A program made the position numbers and the translations under genes. Positions 36,656 through 46,670 of a DNA stretch of 48,737 nt are shown piece after piece. The first letter of the stretch is position 1, and each line of letters opens with the position of its first letter. A model generated the notes under the pieces. The model was not told where the DNA came from, made no database searches, and saw nothing but the letters and a program-made list of their open reading frames with translations. The stretch is from an uncultured Arenicella sp. (lineage in GTDB: Bacteria; Pseudomonadota; Gammaproteobacteria; Arenicellales; Arenicellaceae): the NCBI GenBank assembly GCA_937974565.1, contig CALJWL010000007.1, positions 1 to 48,737 of the forward strand, in the 5' to 3' direction.

Positions 36656-37543
36656 TTACAAGATGTACACGAAGATAAATAATCCGACCCAAACAACATC
36701 AACAAAATGCCAATACCAAGCGCCTGCCTCAAATGCAAAGTGCTTTTCTGCCGAGAAATGCCCTTTCATCATTCTCAGCAAAACCACCAATAAGATAAAA
36801 GCGCCCAGGGTCACATGAAAGCCATGAAAACCGGTCAATAGAAAGAATGTAGAACCGTAAACACCCGTGCCCATAGTAAGACCAAGTATTTGGTAAGCCT
36901 CGATGTACTCTTCGGCCTGATAGAACAAGAAAATAAATCCTAACAAAACCGTCAGTGCCAACCAAATAATCGCTTGAGTACGGTTATTGGCACGAATGGC
37001 GTGATGCGAGATTGTTAATGTCACACTTGATACCAACAAAATTGCCGTATTAAGCAGCGGCAAATGCAATGGGTCAATCAACGCGTACTTGGTTCCTTCC
37101 ATGATCTCAGTGGAATCAGGTAACCCACCGGTCAATAACTCGGCCCCAATAGGCCCGGCTGAGGGCCAACTGGCTTCAAAACCTGGCCATAAAAGCTCAG
37201 TTTCAGCCAACCAAGGAATGGCCAAGTTTCGCAGATAATACAACGCACCAAAGAACGCCGCGAAAAACATAACTTCAGAAAAGATGAACCAAGACATACC
37301 CATACGAAACGATTTGTCTACGTCCATATTGTACTCGGGGCTTTCTTTAATTACGCTGCCAAACCAACGGAACAATAAAGCCCCCATCCCGATGAACCCA
37401 ACGGTCATTAAGCCTGACCCAAACGAAATACCATTCAGGTAACTAGCACCGCCCATTGCGATACAAAACAAAGCAATCGAACAAGCAAACGGGTAGACGC
37501 TTGAATCAGGTACAAAATAATGGTCTTGTGAATGCGAAGCCAT
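36656..37543 (-). CDS. coxC: Cytochrome c oxidase subunit III
   Basis: A 295-residue protein with seven membrane helices. SEVMFFAAFFGALYYLRNL, DPLHLPLLNTAILLVSSVTLTISHHAIRANNRTQAI, LGFIFLFYQAEEYIEAY, TGFHGFHVTLGAFILLVVLLR and GAWYWHFVDVVWVGLFIFVYIL are the classic subunit III segments, with the conserved His and Glu residues. GAGGA lies seven bases before the ATG. It is the last gene of the operon, before the bidirectional terminator. Confidence 0.95.
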   Translation of the reverse strand: MASHSQDHYFVPDSSVYPFACSIALFCIAMGGASYLNGISFGSGLMTVGFIGMGALLFRWFGSVIKESPEYNMDVDKSFRMGMSWFIFSEVMFFAAFFGALYYLRNLAIPWLAETELLWPGFEASWPSAGPIGAELLTGGLPDSTEIMEGTKYALIDPLHLPLLNTAILLVSSVTLTISHHAIRANNRTQAIIWLALTVLLGFIFLFYQAEEYIEAYQILGLTMGTGVYGSTFFLLTGFHGFHVTLGAFILLVVLLRMMKGHFSAEKHFAFEAGAWYWHFVDVVWVGLFIFVYIL

Positions 37544-37620
37544 AATGGTTTCCTCAGTTTTAAATGCCGTTTGATTTACATCAATTCGGCCTAAATTGTA
37601 ATTCTTTTCTTGTTATGTCT

Positions 37621-38190
37621 CTACTGCCCAGCGTGTTTTGCGTTATCAAAAAACGTGTAGGACAGCGTTAATTCGTGTACGTCGTCTGGCAATTCCGAAT
37701 CAAGCATGTAACGAACAGTCATCTCTTGTTCTTCACCAGGCTGCATGACTTGTTTGGTAAAACAGAAGCACTCTGTTTTTTTGAAATGAAAACCGGCACG
37801 CGGCGGTGTTACGTTAAACGTTGCCATGCCGGTGATTGTTTGATCAGAGTTGTTTTTAACGTAAAAAGTTGCTTCTTGAATTTCACCAACTCGCACATCA
37901 GTCAATTTAGTAAGCGGCTTAAAATCCCATGGCAGCGAAGAATGCGTATGAGAGGTAAATGAAACCTCAACATTTCGATCAATCGCGACCGCAGCCTGAG
38001 CTTTTGCTTCTTCAATTATGTCCGTTTTACCACCAAAACCAGTGACTCTACAAAATGCCTCATAAAGTGGCACAAGGGCATAACCGAAGCCGAACATAAG
38101 CGCTGCAATGAGCACTAGTTTGACAACAATATTATTTTTCTCACTGACACCAGACATATCAGTTTTTACATCTCGGGCTATTTCTGACAT
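37621..38190 (-). CDS. ctaG: Cytochrome c oxidase assembly protein CtaG/Cox11
   Basis: 189 residues from the ATG at 38190, preceded by GGTGAG; nine extra in-frame codons upstream are not supported. One membrane helix (about 20-40: VVKLVLIAALMFGFGYALVPLYEAFCRVTGFGGKT) anchors a periplasmic copper-binding domain. KTECFCFTKQVMQPGEEQEM contains the Cys-Phe-Cys copper ligands, and PDDVHELTLSYTFFDN ends the fold. It inserts CuB into subunit I. It lies between coxA and coxC, as in Pseudomonas. Confidence 0.95.
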   Translation of the reverse strand: MSEIARDVKTDMSGVSEKNNIVVKLVLIAALMFGFGYALVPLYEAFCRVTGFGGKTDIIEEAKAQAAVAIDRNVEVSFTSHTHSSLPWDFKPLTKLTDVRVGEIQEATFYVKNNSDQTITGMATFNVTPPRAGFHFKKTECFCFTKQVMQPGEEQEMTVRYMLDSELPDDVHELTLSYTFFDNAKHAGQ

Positions 38191-38220
38191 CAATGACTCA
38201 CCAAAACGGACATTCAATCA

Positions 38221-38328
38221 TCACCATCGAATAAGGAAAGCAACAACAAAAAGCACTATCGGAATGACCGCAATAATTAAGGCCAACCGAGCATTGCTTT
38301 TCTTTTGATCGTCACTGTCTCTATTCAT
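38221..38328 (-). CDS. 35-residue membrane microprotein in the cytochrome oxidase operon
   Basis: A minus-strand ORF from ATG (38326-38328) to TGA (38221-38223). It encodes MNRDSDDQKKSNARLALIIA at the start and ends in a hydrophobic helix followed by Arg-Trp. GGAA precedes the start by about eight bases. A polar basic N-tail and a single helix fit the small cytochrome-oxidase assembly proteins reported at this place in other Proteobacteria, but homology at this length cannot be shown by eye. It lies between coxA and ctaG, 30 bases before the latter. Confidence 0.65.
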   Translation of the reverse strand: MNRDSDDQKKSNARLALIIAVIPIVLFVVAFLIRW

Positions 38329-38453
38329 TTACTTTTTCCGGCACCAATGCAAGACTCTTTAAAAGCCTCAGTTGCACACCACCCGTCGACCCTTGTTGTT
38401 ATTTCAACGATCAACAGGGCAACATGCAACCATTACCATTGTACCGTTAAGAT

Positions 38454-40040
38454 TTACTTAACCGTAGGCGGGGTATCGAAAGTATGAAATGGTGCGGGGC
38501 TAGGCACAGTCCACTCCAAACCTTCAGGGTTGTCCCAGACTTCAGCCGTGGCCTTTTTGCCGCCACGAACGGTTGAAATAATGATGTAGATGAACAGCAA
38601 CTGTGAGAAACCTAAGCAGAATGCACCAATAGATGACCACTGATTAAACTCGGTAAAGATAGGGTTATAGTCAGCATAACGACGCGGCATTCCAGCAAGA
38701 CCTAAAAAGTGTTGTGGAAAGAAGGTAACATTAAACGCAATGGCCGTTAACCAAAAGTGAATTTTACCTAAGCGTTCGTTATACATATGCCCTGTCCATT
38801 TTGGTAGCCAGTAATATGTACCCCCCATCATCGCCATCACCGCACCCGAAAACAGCACATAATGGAAATGAGCCACCACGAAATACGTGTCGTGATACTG
38901 AAAATCAGCTGGCGTGATGGCCAACATCAAGCCAGACAGGCCGCCCAAGGTAAACAAGAACACCACACCAATGGAGAACAGCATAGGCGTTTCAAAACTC
39001 ATTGATCCTCGCCACATCGTGGTGACCCAGTTAAATACCTTAACCCCTGTTGGCACTGAAATTAACATAGTGGCGTACATAAAGAACAGTTCACCTTGCA
39101 ACGGCATACCCACTGTGAACATGTGGTGTGCCCACACGATAAACGATAAAAATGCGATCGCGGCCGTTGCAAACACCATTGAACTGTAACCAAACAGAGG
39201 CTTGCGCGCAAAGGTCGGAATGATATGGGAAATAATGCCAAAGGCAGGCAAAATCATAATATAAACTTCAGGATGACCGAAAAACCAAAAAATATGCTGA
39301 TACAGCACAGGGTCACCGCCGCCTGCTGGGTTAAAGAACGCCGTACCAAAATGGCGGTCAGTTAACAACATGGTCACTGCGCCAGCAAAAACAGGCATTA
39401 CCGCGATTAATAAAAAAGCCGTGATCAACCACGTCCAAACGAACAATGGCATTTTCATCAAAGTCATTCCGGGGGCACGCATATTCAATACCGTGACGAT
39501 AACGTTGATGGCGCCCATGATCGATGAAATACCCATCATATGAATAGCCACAATCGCCATGTCCACACTCATGCCACCTTGAATGGTGAGTGGTGCATAC
39601 AACGTCCAACCTGAAGCCGGCGCACCACCAGGCACAAAGAAGCTCAAAATTAGGATTGAGAACGCAAATGGTAATATCCAGAATGACCAGTTATTCATCC
39701 TCGGCAAAGCCATATCAGGAGCGCCGACCATAAGCGGTAACATCCAGTTGGCAAAACCAACAAAACCAGGCATTACCGCACCAAAAACCATGACCAATGC
39801 ATGTACGGTGGTCATTTGGTTAAAAAAGTGGGGGTCAATGTATTGCAAACCAGGCTGGAAAAGCTCGGCGCGAATAACCAGCGCGAACGCACCGCCAAGC
39901 ATCAGCATCGCAAGTGAAAAAATCAAATAGAGCGTGCCAATGTCTTTATGGTTAGTAGACATAGCCCAACGCTTGAAACCGGTTGGCATTGGGTGGTCGT
40001 GATCATCATGGTGATCGTGAGCAGTTGCTGCATGTGACAT
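38454..40040 (-). CDS. coxA: Cytochrome c oxidase subunit I
   Basis: A 528-residue protein with twelve membrane helices, starting after a His-rich tail. Haem and copper ligands are visible: the low-spin haem a ligand in [16 protein letters not shown], the CuB/cross-linked Tyr motif [22 protein letters not shown], the CuB pair in [12 protein letters not shown], and the haem a and a3 ligands in [19 protein letters not shown]. KxxE-type proton-channel residues were not checked individually. An N-terminal run of His and Asp ([15 protein letters not shown]) may bind metal. GGAG lies seven bases upstream of the ATG. This is the aa3-type catalytic subunit of the respiratory chain. Confidence 0.96.
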   Translation of the reverse strand: MSHAATAHDHHDDHDHPMPTGFKRWAMSTNHKDIGTLYLIFSLAMLMLGGAFALVIRAELFQPGLQYIDPHFFNQMTTVHALVMVFGAVMPGFVGFANWMLPLMVGAPDMALPRMNNWSFWILPFAFSILILSFFVPGGAPASGWTLYAPLTIQGGMSVDMAIVAIHMMGISSIMGAINVIVTVLNMRAPGMTLMKMPLFVWTWLITAFLLIAVMPVFAGAVTMLLTDRHFGTAFFNPAGGGDPVLYQHIFWFFGHPEVYIMILPAFGIISHIIPTFARKPLFGYSSMVFATAAIAFLSFIVWAHHMFTVGMPLQGELFFMYATMLISVPTGVKVFNWVTTMWRGSMSFETPMLFSIGVVFLFTLGGLSGLMLAITPADFQYHDTYFVVAHFHYVLFSGAVMAMMGGTYYWLPKWTGHMYNERLGKIHFWLTAIAFNVTFFPQHFLGLAGMPRRYADYNPIFTEFNQWSSIGAFCLGFSQLLFIYIIISTVRGGKKATAEVWDNPEGLEWTVPSPAPFHTFDTPPTVK

Positions 40041-40058
40041 GATTTTTCTCCTACTCTT

Positions 40059-41378
40059 TTATCGTTGCGCGGCAATATCAGCGGCTTGCACTGAGTCGCC
40101 AACACTATTGCCTAAAGCATTGCGTTGATACGTAATCACCGCCGCCACTTCTTCGTCATTCAATTGGTTGCGAAACGCTGCCATCGCAGTACCTGGCTTA
40201 CCATTAAGAATCATTTTTACGTGCGCATTTATTGGGCCGGTTGCTACTGAACTACCGGTAATTGCTGGAAAAATACCGGGCAAACCGGCACCTGTAACCT
40301 GGTGGCACGCGGCACAATGCGCACCGTAGATGCTTTCTCCCTTTTGCGACAAGTCCTCAATCGACATCGCCGCATCAGCGGCCGAGGCTGTTGGAACCAC
40401 GGCTTCAACAACGGATTCGGCAAAGGCCATCTCCAACTCTTGATTTGGTGTTTCTGATTTCTCAACAGGCGACGCTTCAGACGCTTCTTCTGAGATCACA
40501 CCCGCAAATTGCTCTTGCGTTGATGCTGTATCAATTTTGGCAAAACCCTGAGCATCGAACTGACCACCACCGGCAACCCATTTATCGAACTCGACACCGG
40601 TCACAACTTGAACCACAATCGGCATGTACGCATGATCTTTACCGCACAGTTCAGCACAGTTGCCACGATAAACACCTTCAGCCCCTTCATCGACATTAAA
40701 CCAGAGTTCATTAATGTAACCGGGAATGGCATCTTTCTTAGTGCCAAAAGCCGGTATCCACCATGCATGTATTACGTCATTCGCAGTAATCAATGCGCGC
40801 ACCTTACGACCCGATGGAACAATCATTGCTTTATCGGTTTCCAGCAGGTAGTTTTCGCCAATCTCAGTGGCTGTAGACCTATTGAATTGATCAATTTGTG
40901 TTCGCGGCGTCGACAACGTGCTGTAAAAGCTGATATCGCTGCCGTCCATATACTCATACCCCCACTTCCACTGATAGCCAGTGATTTTCACCGTGAGGTC
41001 AGATTTGGTCGTATCTTCCATTTTGATCAATACTTTAGTGGCTGGAACGGCCATTCCAACCAAAATCAAAAACGGGATGATAGTCCAGATAATTTCAACT
41101 GAAGTACTGTGGCTGAAGGTCGAAGGCTCGTAATTTTTGCTCTTTCTGTGCTTAAAGATCGAGTAAAACATCACACTAAAAACACCCACAAAAATCGCCA
41201 CGCATATCCAAAAAATAAGCATGTGAAGGTCGTAAATGTCGCGAGCAACACCCGTAACAGGGTCTTGGAAGTTCAAGCGGTAGTCCGCTTGAGCTAACCC
41301 ACTGAACAGTGCGGCAACTAGTGACGCGCTCACTGTGAATAACTTCGCAGCGAGCTTACCTTGTTGAGAAAACAACAT
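40059..41378 (-). CDS. coxB: Cytochrome c oxidase subunit II fused to a cytochrome c domain
   Basis: 439 residues from the ATG at 41378 (GGAG upstream; a GTG four codons earlier is less likely). A signal peptide ends near LAQAD, and two membrane helices lie at about 52-75 and 95-115. The CuA site has His204, Cys241, Cys245, His249 and Met252 in HAWWIP and CAELCGKDHAYM. After an acidic, Ala-rich linker (about 285-340), a C-terminal class I cytochrome c carries C355-A-A-C-H359 and the axial Met in GTAMAAF. Such caa3-like fusions take electrons from the fused haem c to CuA. It heads the operon coxB-coxA-small ORF-ctaG-coxC. Confidence 0.95.
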   Translation of the reverse strand: MLFSQQGKLAAKLFTVSASLVAALFSGLAQADYRLNFQDPVTGVARDIYDLHMLIFWICVAIFVGVFSVMFYSIFKHRKSKNYEPSTFSHSTSVEIIWTIIPFLILVGMAVPATKVLIKMEDTTKSDLTVKITGYQWKWGYEYMDGSDISFYSTLSTPRTQIDQFNRSTATEIGENYLLETDKAMIVPSGRKVRALITANDVIHAWWIPAFGTKKDAIPGYINELWFNVDEGAEGVYRGNCAELCGKDHAYMPIVVQVVTGVEFDKWVAGGGQFDAQGFAKIDTASTQEQFAGVISEEASEASPVEKSETPNQELEMAFAESVVEAVVPTASAADAAMSIEDLSQKGESIYGAHCAACHQVTGAGLPGIFPAITGSSVATGPINAHVKMILNGKPGTAMAAFRNQLNDEEVAAVITYQRNALGNSVGDSVQAADIAAQR

Positions 41379-41775
41379 AATTAGAGGCACTCCAATTAAA
41401 ATTATGATTCGTGATTATCAAAACTAAACGGCGTATCACACTCATTTCAAACAGCATCTGAGATAAAAATCAGTATTAAAGACACGCTAGCTTCGAAAGT
41501 GAAATTTTACCATTAGGCTTTTTCACAACGGTTCACCAATGTGAATCGTTGCAGCATTTAGCTCTAAACCCAAAAGTCTCTGTACTCAAGCCGAATTCAA
41601 TCGGCTGACATTGAGTTAAATTTGAGTCAAAAAGGAGCCAAACAAGCTATTTTTCACTACTATACCACCCATATTCTGGGCGCCCAGAAGTTATCACAGG
41701 CAGACGCCAGCATCAACATGAACTCACGCTTTCTAGGTAAACTTTATTACGCTCGCGTCACTTGACGAACCAACG
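41379..41775. other. Upstream region of the cox operon, rich in inverted repeats
   Basis: 397 bases between bioD and coxB, both on the minus strand. Four inverted repeats are present: AACGGTTCAC/GTGAATCGTT (41527-41550, loop CAAT, one G-T pair), AGCCGA/TCGGCT (41589-41606), the perfect 16-base palindrome TTCTGGGCGCCCAGAA (41674-41689), and CGTCA-CT-TGACG (41756-41767). None has a minus-strand T-run, so they look more like operators or leader structures than terminators. No confident promoter hexamers were found. Confidence 0.55.
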
Positions 41776-42576
41776 TTAAAAAAACTCATTCAGCGCCACC
41801 GTTTCTGGCACGTACGACTCAAGCCGTGATGCGTCACCTAAGTAAGGAATCTCAAATAATAGTGGCGCAGAAATAATGCTTTTAAGCGTTTCTAAATTCT
41901 CTGGTAAGCAAGCAAAGTTAGGGTCCACCGTATTGGCCACCCACCCCACTAGAGGCAGCCCATCATCGACTATCGCTTGCGCCGTTAATAGCGCGTGGTT
42001 TAGGCACCCAAGCCGCATCCCCACCACCAATATCACGGGCAAATTCAGATGTTTAGCCAGTGCAGCAACAGAGTGACCAGATCGCAAATTACTGCCGTCA
42101 CCCAGATTGCCGATGAACTGCTGATGCTGGCTGGGCATTCGCAATGGCACACGCCACCCACCAACGCCCTCCACCAAGACCGTATCGGCGACCAAGCAAG
42201 CGCCATCAACGGCTTTCTGAACTCGCGCCAAATCAATCTCGACCCCTTCTTGAGCAGCCGCAATGTGAGGCGCGATTGCCGGTTCAAATGCGTACTGATT
42301 AACCAACTCTTCGGCAAGCGCCACATTGCTGGCCTGCTTTAATCGTTCAATGTCGGTATTTTTTAGCCGCCGACCCGTCTCACAGTAATCAAAGCCACTG
42401 GCGATGGGCTTAAGACCCACGGCACGCGCATCATTACGACCCAAAAAGCGCAACAGGCAAGCCGTAGCGATCGTTTTTCCAGCATCGGTGTCCGTGCCCG
42501 TCACGAAACAGCTTGGAAAACCGGGGCGGCGGACAAAATGCGATTGGTGTTTGAGGGTGTGAACAGGGTCTGTCAT
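41776..42576 (-). CDS. bioD: Dethiobiotin synthetase
   Basis: A 266-residue P-loop enzyme. The ATP site GTDTDAGKT is at residues 27-35, preceded by about 20 extra N-terminal residues. AVGLKPIASGFD holds the substrate lysine, VLVEGVGGWRVPL is the second conserved motif and GWVANTVDPNF the nucleotide-specificity region. It closes the ureido ring of 7,8-diaminononanoate with CO2 and ATP. It is the last gene of bioBFHCD. bioA, which makes its substrate, is not in the window. Confidence 0.94.
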   Translation of the reverse strand: MTDPVHTLKHQSHFVRRPGFPSCFVTGTDTDAGKTIATACLLRFLGRNDARAVGLKPIASGFDYCETGRRLKNTDIERLKQASNVALAEELVNQYAFEPAIAPHIAAAQEGVEIDLARVQKAVDGACLVADTVLVEGVGGWRVPLRMPSQHQQFIGNLGDGSNLRSGHSVAALAKHLNLPVILVVGMRLGCLNHALLTAQAIVDDGLPLVGWVANTVDPNFACLPENLETLKSIISAPLLFEIPYLGDASRLESYVPETVALNEFF

Positions 42577-42605
42577 AAGATGTATATCTAACGCCGTGAT
42601 AAAAA

Positions 42606-43397
42606 TTATTTTCTACTAGCAATAAAATAAAGCGTCTCATATTCCATCGGAAAAAAACCATCTGTATCAATGTGTTTTTCAATGGTTTGCCGAATGCTAG
42701 CCAGCCGTCTCGGACTCATCAGCCCTTTTGCTTGCCTTCTGTTTGCCCCAGCCCCCAAGTCACGAACACTGGCTAAGGCGTCATCAAAGGAGTTAACTTT
42801 ATGCAACATCAACTCAGACTCAACATAAACCAACTGCAGGCCGGCCTCGTCAATTGCCGCTACTACATCAGAGTGACTGGGCAAAAAAGAATTTTCAATG
42901 CCCCAAACCCCTCTCCAAGTGGCTAAGCTTTTATGCAAAAAGCACGCCATGACAATGTCACCATTCGGCCGGCCTATCCGGCAAGCCTCTTGTAACGCAA
43001 GTCGTACATCCGCCCATTGCAACGCAGACGATGACAACACCAGATCTTGGCTGCCAGCCCCCAAGCCAGTACACACCATATTAGCTTGAACCCATTTTAC
43101 ACGAGAACTCTTATTTAAAGCCTGCTTAAGCATCGCATTAGAAATATCCACACCGGTCATATGGGCCACGGGGTTTAGCGCGCAACAATCAGCCAAAAGC
43201 TGGCCTGTACCGCAGCCAAGATCAACAATATGGGCTGCGTTTTGCACATAAGGCGTGGCCAATTCAAGAAGCTTAAAAGACACGGCTTGCTGCGTTTTTG
43301 CAAGCTCATCATAGTGTAGTGCCCCACGATCGAAGTTATCCGCCACCAAGTTACTTGGCGCTATTTTATTCGTTGACTCAATCGCATTACTTTGCAT
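42606..43397 (-). CDS. bioC: Malonyl-ACP O-methyltransferase
   Basis: 263 residues from the ATG at 43397, which overlaps the bioH stop by 11 bases; a TTG three codons earlier is possible. FDRGALHYDELAKTQQAVSFKLLE is the BioC-type N-terminus, VDLGCGTGQLLADC is SAM motif I, MTGVDISNAMLKQA motif II and DLVLSSSALQWADV the post-motif typical of BioC. The enzyme methylates malonyl-ACP so that fatty-acid synthase can build the pimeloyl chain. Its partner BioH is encoded directly upstream. Confidence 0.93.
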   Translation of the reverse strand: MQSNAIESTNKIAPSNLVADNFDRGALHYDELAKTQQAVSFKLLELATPYVQNAAHIVDLGCGTGQLLADCCALNPVAHMTGVDISNAMLKQALNKSSRVKWVQANMVCTGLGAGSQDLVLSSSALQWADVRLALQEACRIGRPNGDIVMACFLHKSLATWRGVWGIENSFLPSHSDVVAAIDEAGLQLVYVESELMLHKVNSFDDALASVRDLGAGANRRQAKGLMSPRRLASIRQTIEKHIDTDGFFPMEYETLYFIASRK

Positions 43398-44172
43398 TAT
43401 TTTCAACCAAAGAAATGAGTTTTTTCAGGCTTGCAAGAACGGCGGTCGGCTGAGTTAAAAATGGCGCATGCCCAGCCTTAAGGCTCACCAATTCGGCGCT
43501 CATAATCTCAGCAAGCTTTTGTCCCCCTTGCGGATTAGCCACACGATCTAATTCGCCCACAATCACTTGTGTCGGCATATTCGCTATTTCGCGAGATGCG
43601 GCAATCTCGCGCCTTAGATCCGCGCCAGACAAACAATCGATGCCAGACTGTAATGTAGCGGGGCTTGGGCTTGGCCACGCACAGATGGCTCTTTGTGCTT
43701 GTTTTGCTAACGCACGTGCGCCGTTATTAGAGCCGGATTGCAACAAAAGAAACGTTGCCAGTGTCGATTGATAATCATTGGCAAGCGCATCAGAAAAACG
43801 CTGAAAAACAGTTAAATCCACACCATTAGGCCAGTCTGATGCACTCACAAAACGGGGGCTAGTAGCAATCAATTGCAGACCTGCCGCTATATTAGGCCTC
43901 ATCATAACGGCTTTCAGTGCAACCATACCGCCAAGGCTCCAGCCTACCCAAATGGCATTATCGGGTGCCCGTTCAATACAAGAATTTGCCAAAACAGCTA
44001 AGTCGCTCGAACCGTTTAAATGAGACAAACTACCGTAGCCAGGCAAATCAAGATTGTGACTCTTTATGCTAGGCAATTCTTCACACGCGGCATCAATATA
44101 AGAAGCCCAAACTTCAGAATTCAAACCCCAACCATGAACAAAGACAATATCCACAATACGCTCACTCAACAT
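43387..44172 (-). CDS. bioH: Pimeloyl-ACP methyl ester carboxylesterase
   Basis: A 261-residue alpha/beta hydrolase. It begins IVDIVFVHGWGLNSEVW (oxyanion hole HGWG), has the nucleophile elbow GWSLGG with Ser79, the acid in VIVGELDRVANPQGG and the catalytic His in KAGHAPFLTQP. BioH removes the methyl group that BioC added, ending chain growth at pimeloyl-ACP. Together with bioC directly after it, this identifies the E. coli-type pimelate route. Thirteen bases or fewer separate it from bioF. Confidence 0.93.
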   Translation of the reverse strand: MLSERIVDIVFVHGWGLNSEVWASYIDAACEELPSIKSHNLDLPGYGSLSHLNGSSDLAVLANSCIERAPDNAIWVGWSLGGMVALKAVMMRPNIAAGLQLIATSPRFVSASDWPNGVDLTVFQRFSDALANDYQSTLATFLLLQSGSNNGARALAKQAQRAICAWPSPSPATLQSGIDCLSGADLRREIAASREIANMPTQVIVGELDRVANPQGGQKLAEIMSAELVSLKAGHAPFLTQPTAVLASLKKLISLVENNAK

Positions 44173-44184
44173 TGACCTTCAGAG

Positions 44185-45387
44185 CTAGGCTCGACACTCA
44201 AAGCCAGCGCCGACTGCCGACAACGCCCTGGCTATGGCCTTAACAACGACCTTAACCTGACATTCCGTGTGAGCCGCCGTGAGTGTAACTCTTAGCCTTG
44301 CTTGCCCTTTAGGCACTGTTGGCGTACGTATAGAAGGAACTAAGAAACCTGCGTTTTTTAAATGTTCGCTCGCTCGTTCAGCCAACGCTTCGTCACCTAT
44401 CATGACGGGCTGAATGGCCGTTATTGATGGCAACAAACTAAGCCCCTCTAATTTACACGCCTGAGTAAACAAAGAGATTAGCTTATCAAGGTGACCGTTT
44501 AACACAGCGTGATCGCATTTTAACAACTCCAGCGCGGCGGAACTTGCCGCGACCACCGGTGAAGGCAAGGCCGTAGTATAAACATAGCTACGCGCACACT
44601 GGATTAAATGCTCAATCACATACTCGTCGGCGGCAATAAACGCCCCAAAACTGCCGAGTGCTTTCCCTAAAGTGCCAAGCATGACAATATTGTCTCGCGG
44701 CGCCAAACCAACGCTCGCCAAGGAACCCTTACCAGACGGCCCAAGCACACCAAAACCATGCGCATCATCAATAAAGAGCAGGGCTGAATGATGGTTGGCC
44801 AACTCATTCAATTCGATAAGCGGGGCTATATCCCCATCCATGCTGAAAACGCCATCCGAAGCCAGCAACAGACGCTCATGCTCGTTGCGCATAATGATTT
44901 TTCGCGCATGAGCCAAATCAGCATGGGCATAACGCTTAAACTGCGCGTTGCTGAGTCGAGCGCCATCTATAAGGGATGCGTGGTTTAATTTGTCGTGAAG
45001 ACAGAGGTCATTTCTTTGCGCGAACGCCGAGCCTAAGGCAAGGTTGGCCATGTACCCGTTTGAAAACAATACAACGCGCTCGGCGCCAACAAACTCGGCT
45101 AACGCCTGTTCTAATTGCTGATGTGGGCTTTGGTGACCACACACCATGTGCGAAGCCCCGCAGCCTACCCCCCATTGATGACTGGCTTCTGACATAGCCT
45201 CAGCCAGCTTGGGGTGCGCGGCCAAACCCAAATAATCATTGCTGGAGAAATTTGTCAGCCATTCGCCATCTGACTTTAATAGCGGCTGCTGCACAGAACC
45301 GATGTGTCGGCGCTGGCGCCACAGACTTGAATTAATCCTGTCTTTGCGGCGAGCCCACAAAGACTCTCTCCAATTTGCATGGCCCAT
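44185..45387 (-). CDS. bioF: 8-amino-7-oxononanoate synthase
   Basis: A 400-residue PLP-dependent alpha-oxoamine synthase. FSSNDYLGLAAHPKL near residue 47, GCGASHMVCGHQSPHQQLE, LLFIDDAHGFGVLGPSGKG (PLP Asp and His) and MLGTLGKALGSFGAFIA, where the Lys forms the Schiff base, are all intact. It condenses pimeloyl-ACP or -CoA with alanine. A 104-base gap lies between bioB and this gene, with no clear terminator. The rest of the operon follows within 13 bases. Confidence 0.95.
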   Translation of the reverse strand: MGHANWRESLWARRKDRINSSLWRQRRHIGSVQQPLLKSDGEWLTNFSSNDYLGLAAHPKLAEAMSEASHQWGVGCGASHMVCGHQSPHQQLEQALAEFVGAERVVLFSNGYMANLALGSAFAQRNDLCLHDKLNHASLIDGARLSNAQFKRYAHADLAHARKIIMRNEHERLLLASDGVFSMDGDIAPLIELNELANHHSALLFIDDAHGFGVLGPSGKGSLASVGLAPRDNIVMLGTLGKALGSFGAFIAADEYVIEHLIQCARSYVYTTALPSPVVAASSAALELLKCDHAVLNGHLDKLISLFTQACKLEGLSLLPSITAIQPVMIGDEALAERASEHLKNAGFLVPSIRTPTVPKGQARLRVTLTAAHTECQVKVVVKAIARALSAVGAGFECRA

Positions 45388-45491
45388 GAAGTTGATACTG
45401 TTTAAAAAATGAATGGGGTTAAAGTTAGTTTTTCGCTTCTTTAACGGCTTTTTTCAAAGTGTGATTGAAAGGCTTTAAACGCCGATCTCGA

Positions 45492-46559
45492 TTAAGCCGG
45501 TTCATTTACCGATTCGGCGTCAATACCTAACTTAGCCATCAGTTCGCGATCGTGTTCAACGGATGCATTGCTGGTGGTCAAAAGCGCTTCACCATAAAAC
45601 ACAGAGTTGGCACCGGCCATAAAACACAAGGCTTGCATTTGGTCGTTCATTGCCTCTCGCCCAGCCGATAAACGCACATACGACGTTGGCATGGTGATTC
45701 TTGCCACAGCAATCGTCCGAATGAATTCAAAATCGTCCAATGGCTCGACTTCATCCAAAGGGGTTCCTTTCACTTGAACTAAATTATTAATGGGAACGCT
45801 TTGAGGTGGCTCAGGCAAATTAGCCAAATTGGCGATAAGCTCGGCCCTGTCCTGACGGCTTTCGCCCATCCCCACAATACCACCGCTGCACACATTCATG
45901 CCAACACCTCGAACGTGAGCTAAGGTGTCCAAACGATCTTGGTAGGTTCGGGTTGTTATAACTTCTTTATAGTAGCTTTCGGATGTGTCTAAATTATGGT
46001 TGTAATAATCCAAGCCAGCGTCTCGCAGACTGGCCGCCTGTTGAGCGTTCAGCATGCCCAACGTAGCGCAGGTTTCCAGCCCTAAGTCTTTCACTTGCCG
46101 AACCGCCTCTTCCACAACTTGCAGGTCGGCGTCTTTTGGGCTACGCCAAGCGGCCCCCATGCAAAACCGAGCCGCGCCATTCGCTTTTGCTTTTTTTGCC
46201 GCCTGAACGATGGATTCAACGCGCATGAGCCGTTCAACCTCCAAGCCAGTTTTATAACGTGCGCTTTGCGGACAGTATTTACAATCTTCAGGACAAGCCC
46301 CTGTTTTGATGCTTAACAAGCTACTGAGTTGTAACCGATTAGGGTCAAAATTTTCTCGATGCACCGATTGGGCTTTGTACAACAAATCATTGAACGGTAA
46401 GTCAAACAGAGCCTTAACGTCATCAACGGGCCAACGACCAGCCCCACGTGTCCCTTTTTCAACCTTGATTGTCAATGAATTTGTCTGCCTCGCATCAGTC
46501 AAAAGGCTATCGCTGTTACTGGGTTCTATCGGTGCTTGAGCAACGTTATTGTTTGGCAT
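45492..46559 (-). CDS. bioB: Biotin synthase
   Basis: 355 residues from the ATG at 46559; the frame extends 12 codons upstream to a GTG without a ribosome site. The radical-SAM cluster motif is C89-P-E-D-C93-K-Y-C96 in [56 protein letters not shown] and the [2Fe-2S] ligand Arg in YVRLSAGRE are conserved. It inserts sulfur into dethiobiotin. It heads the biotin operon and is divergent from comF, with a BirA-type operator 112 bases upstream of its start. Confidence 0.96.
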   Translation of the reverse strand: MPNNNVAQAPIEPSNSDSLLTDARQTNSLTIKVEKGTRGAGRWPVDDVKALFDLPFNDLLYKAQSVHRENFDPNRLQLSSLLSIKTGACPEDCKYCPQSARYKTGLEVERLMRVESIVQAAKKAKANGAARFCMGAAWRSPKDADLQVVEEAVRQVKDLGLETCATLGMLNAQQAASLRDAGLDYYNHNLDTSESYYKEVITTRTYQDRLDTLAHVRGVGMNVCSGGIVGMGESRQDRAELIANLANLPEPPQSVPINNLVQVKGTPLDEVEPLDDFEFIRTIAVARITMPTSYVRLSAGREAMNDQMQALCFMAGANSVFYGEALLTTSNASVEHDRELMAKLGIDAESVNEPA

Positions 46560-46670
46560 ATAGTTAAAACCGTCAAAAATGAATCGCACTAACACCCATC
46601 ACAGACAGGATGTCTACAAAATAACATGGGATAGTGCCACAAAAGCAAATGGTCAATTTAAAGAAGGAGC

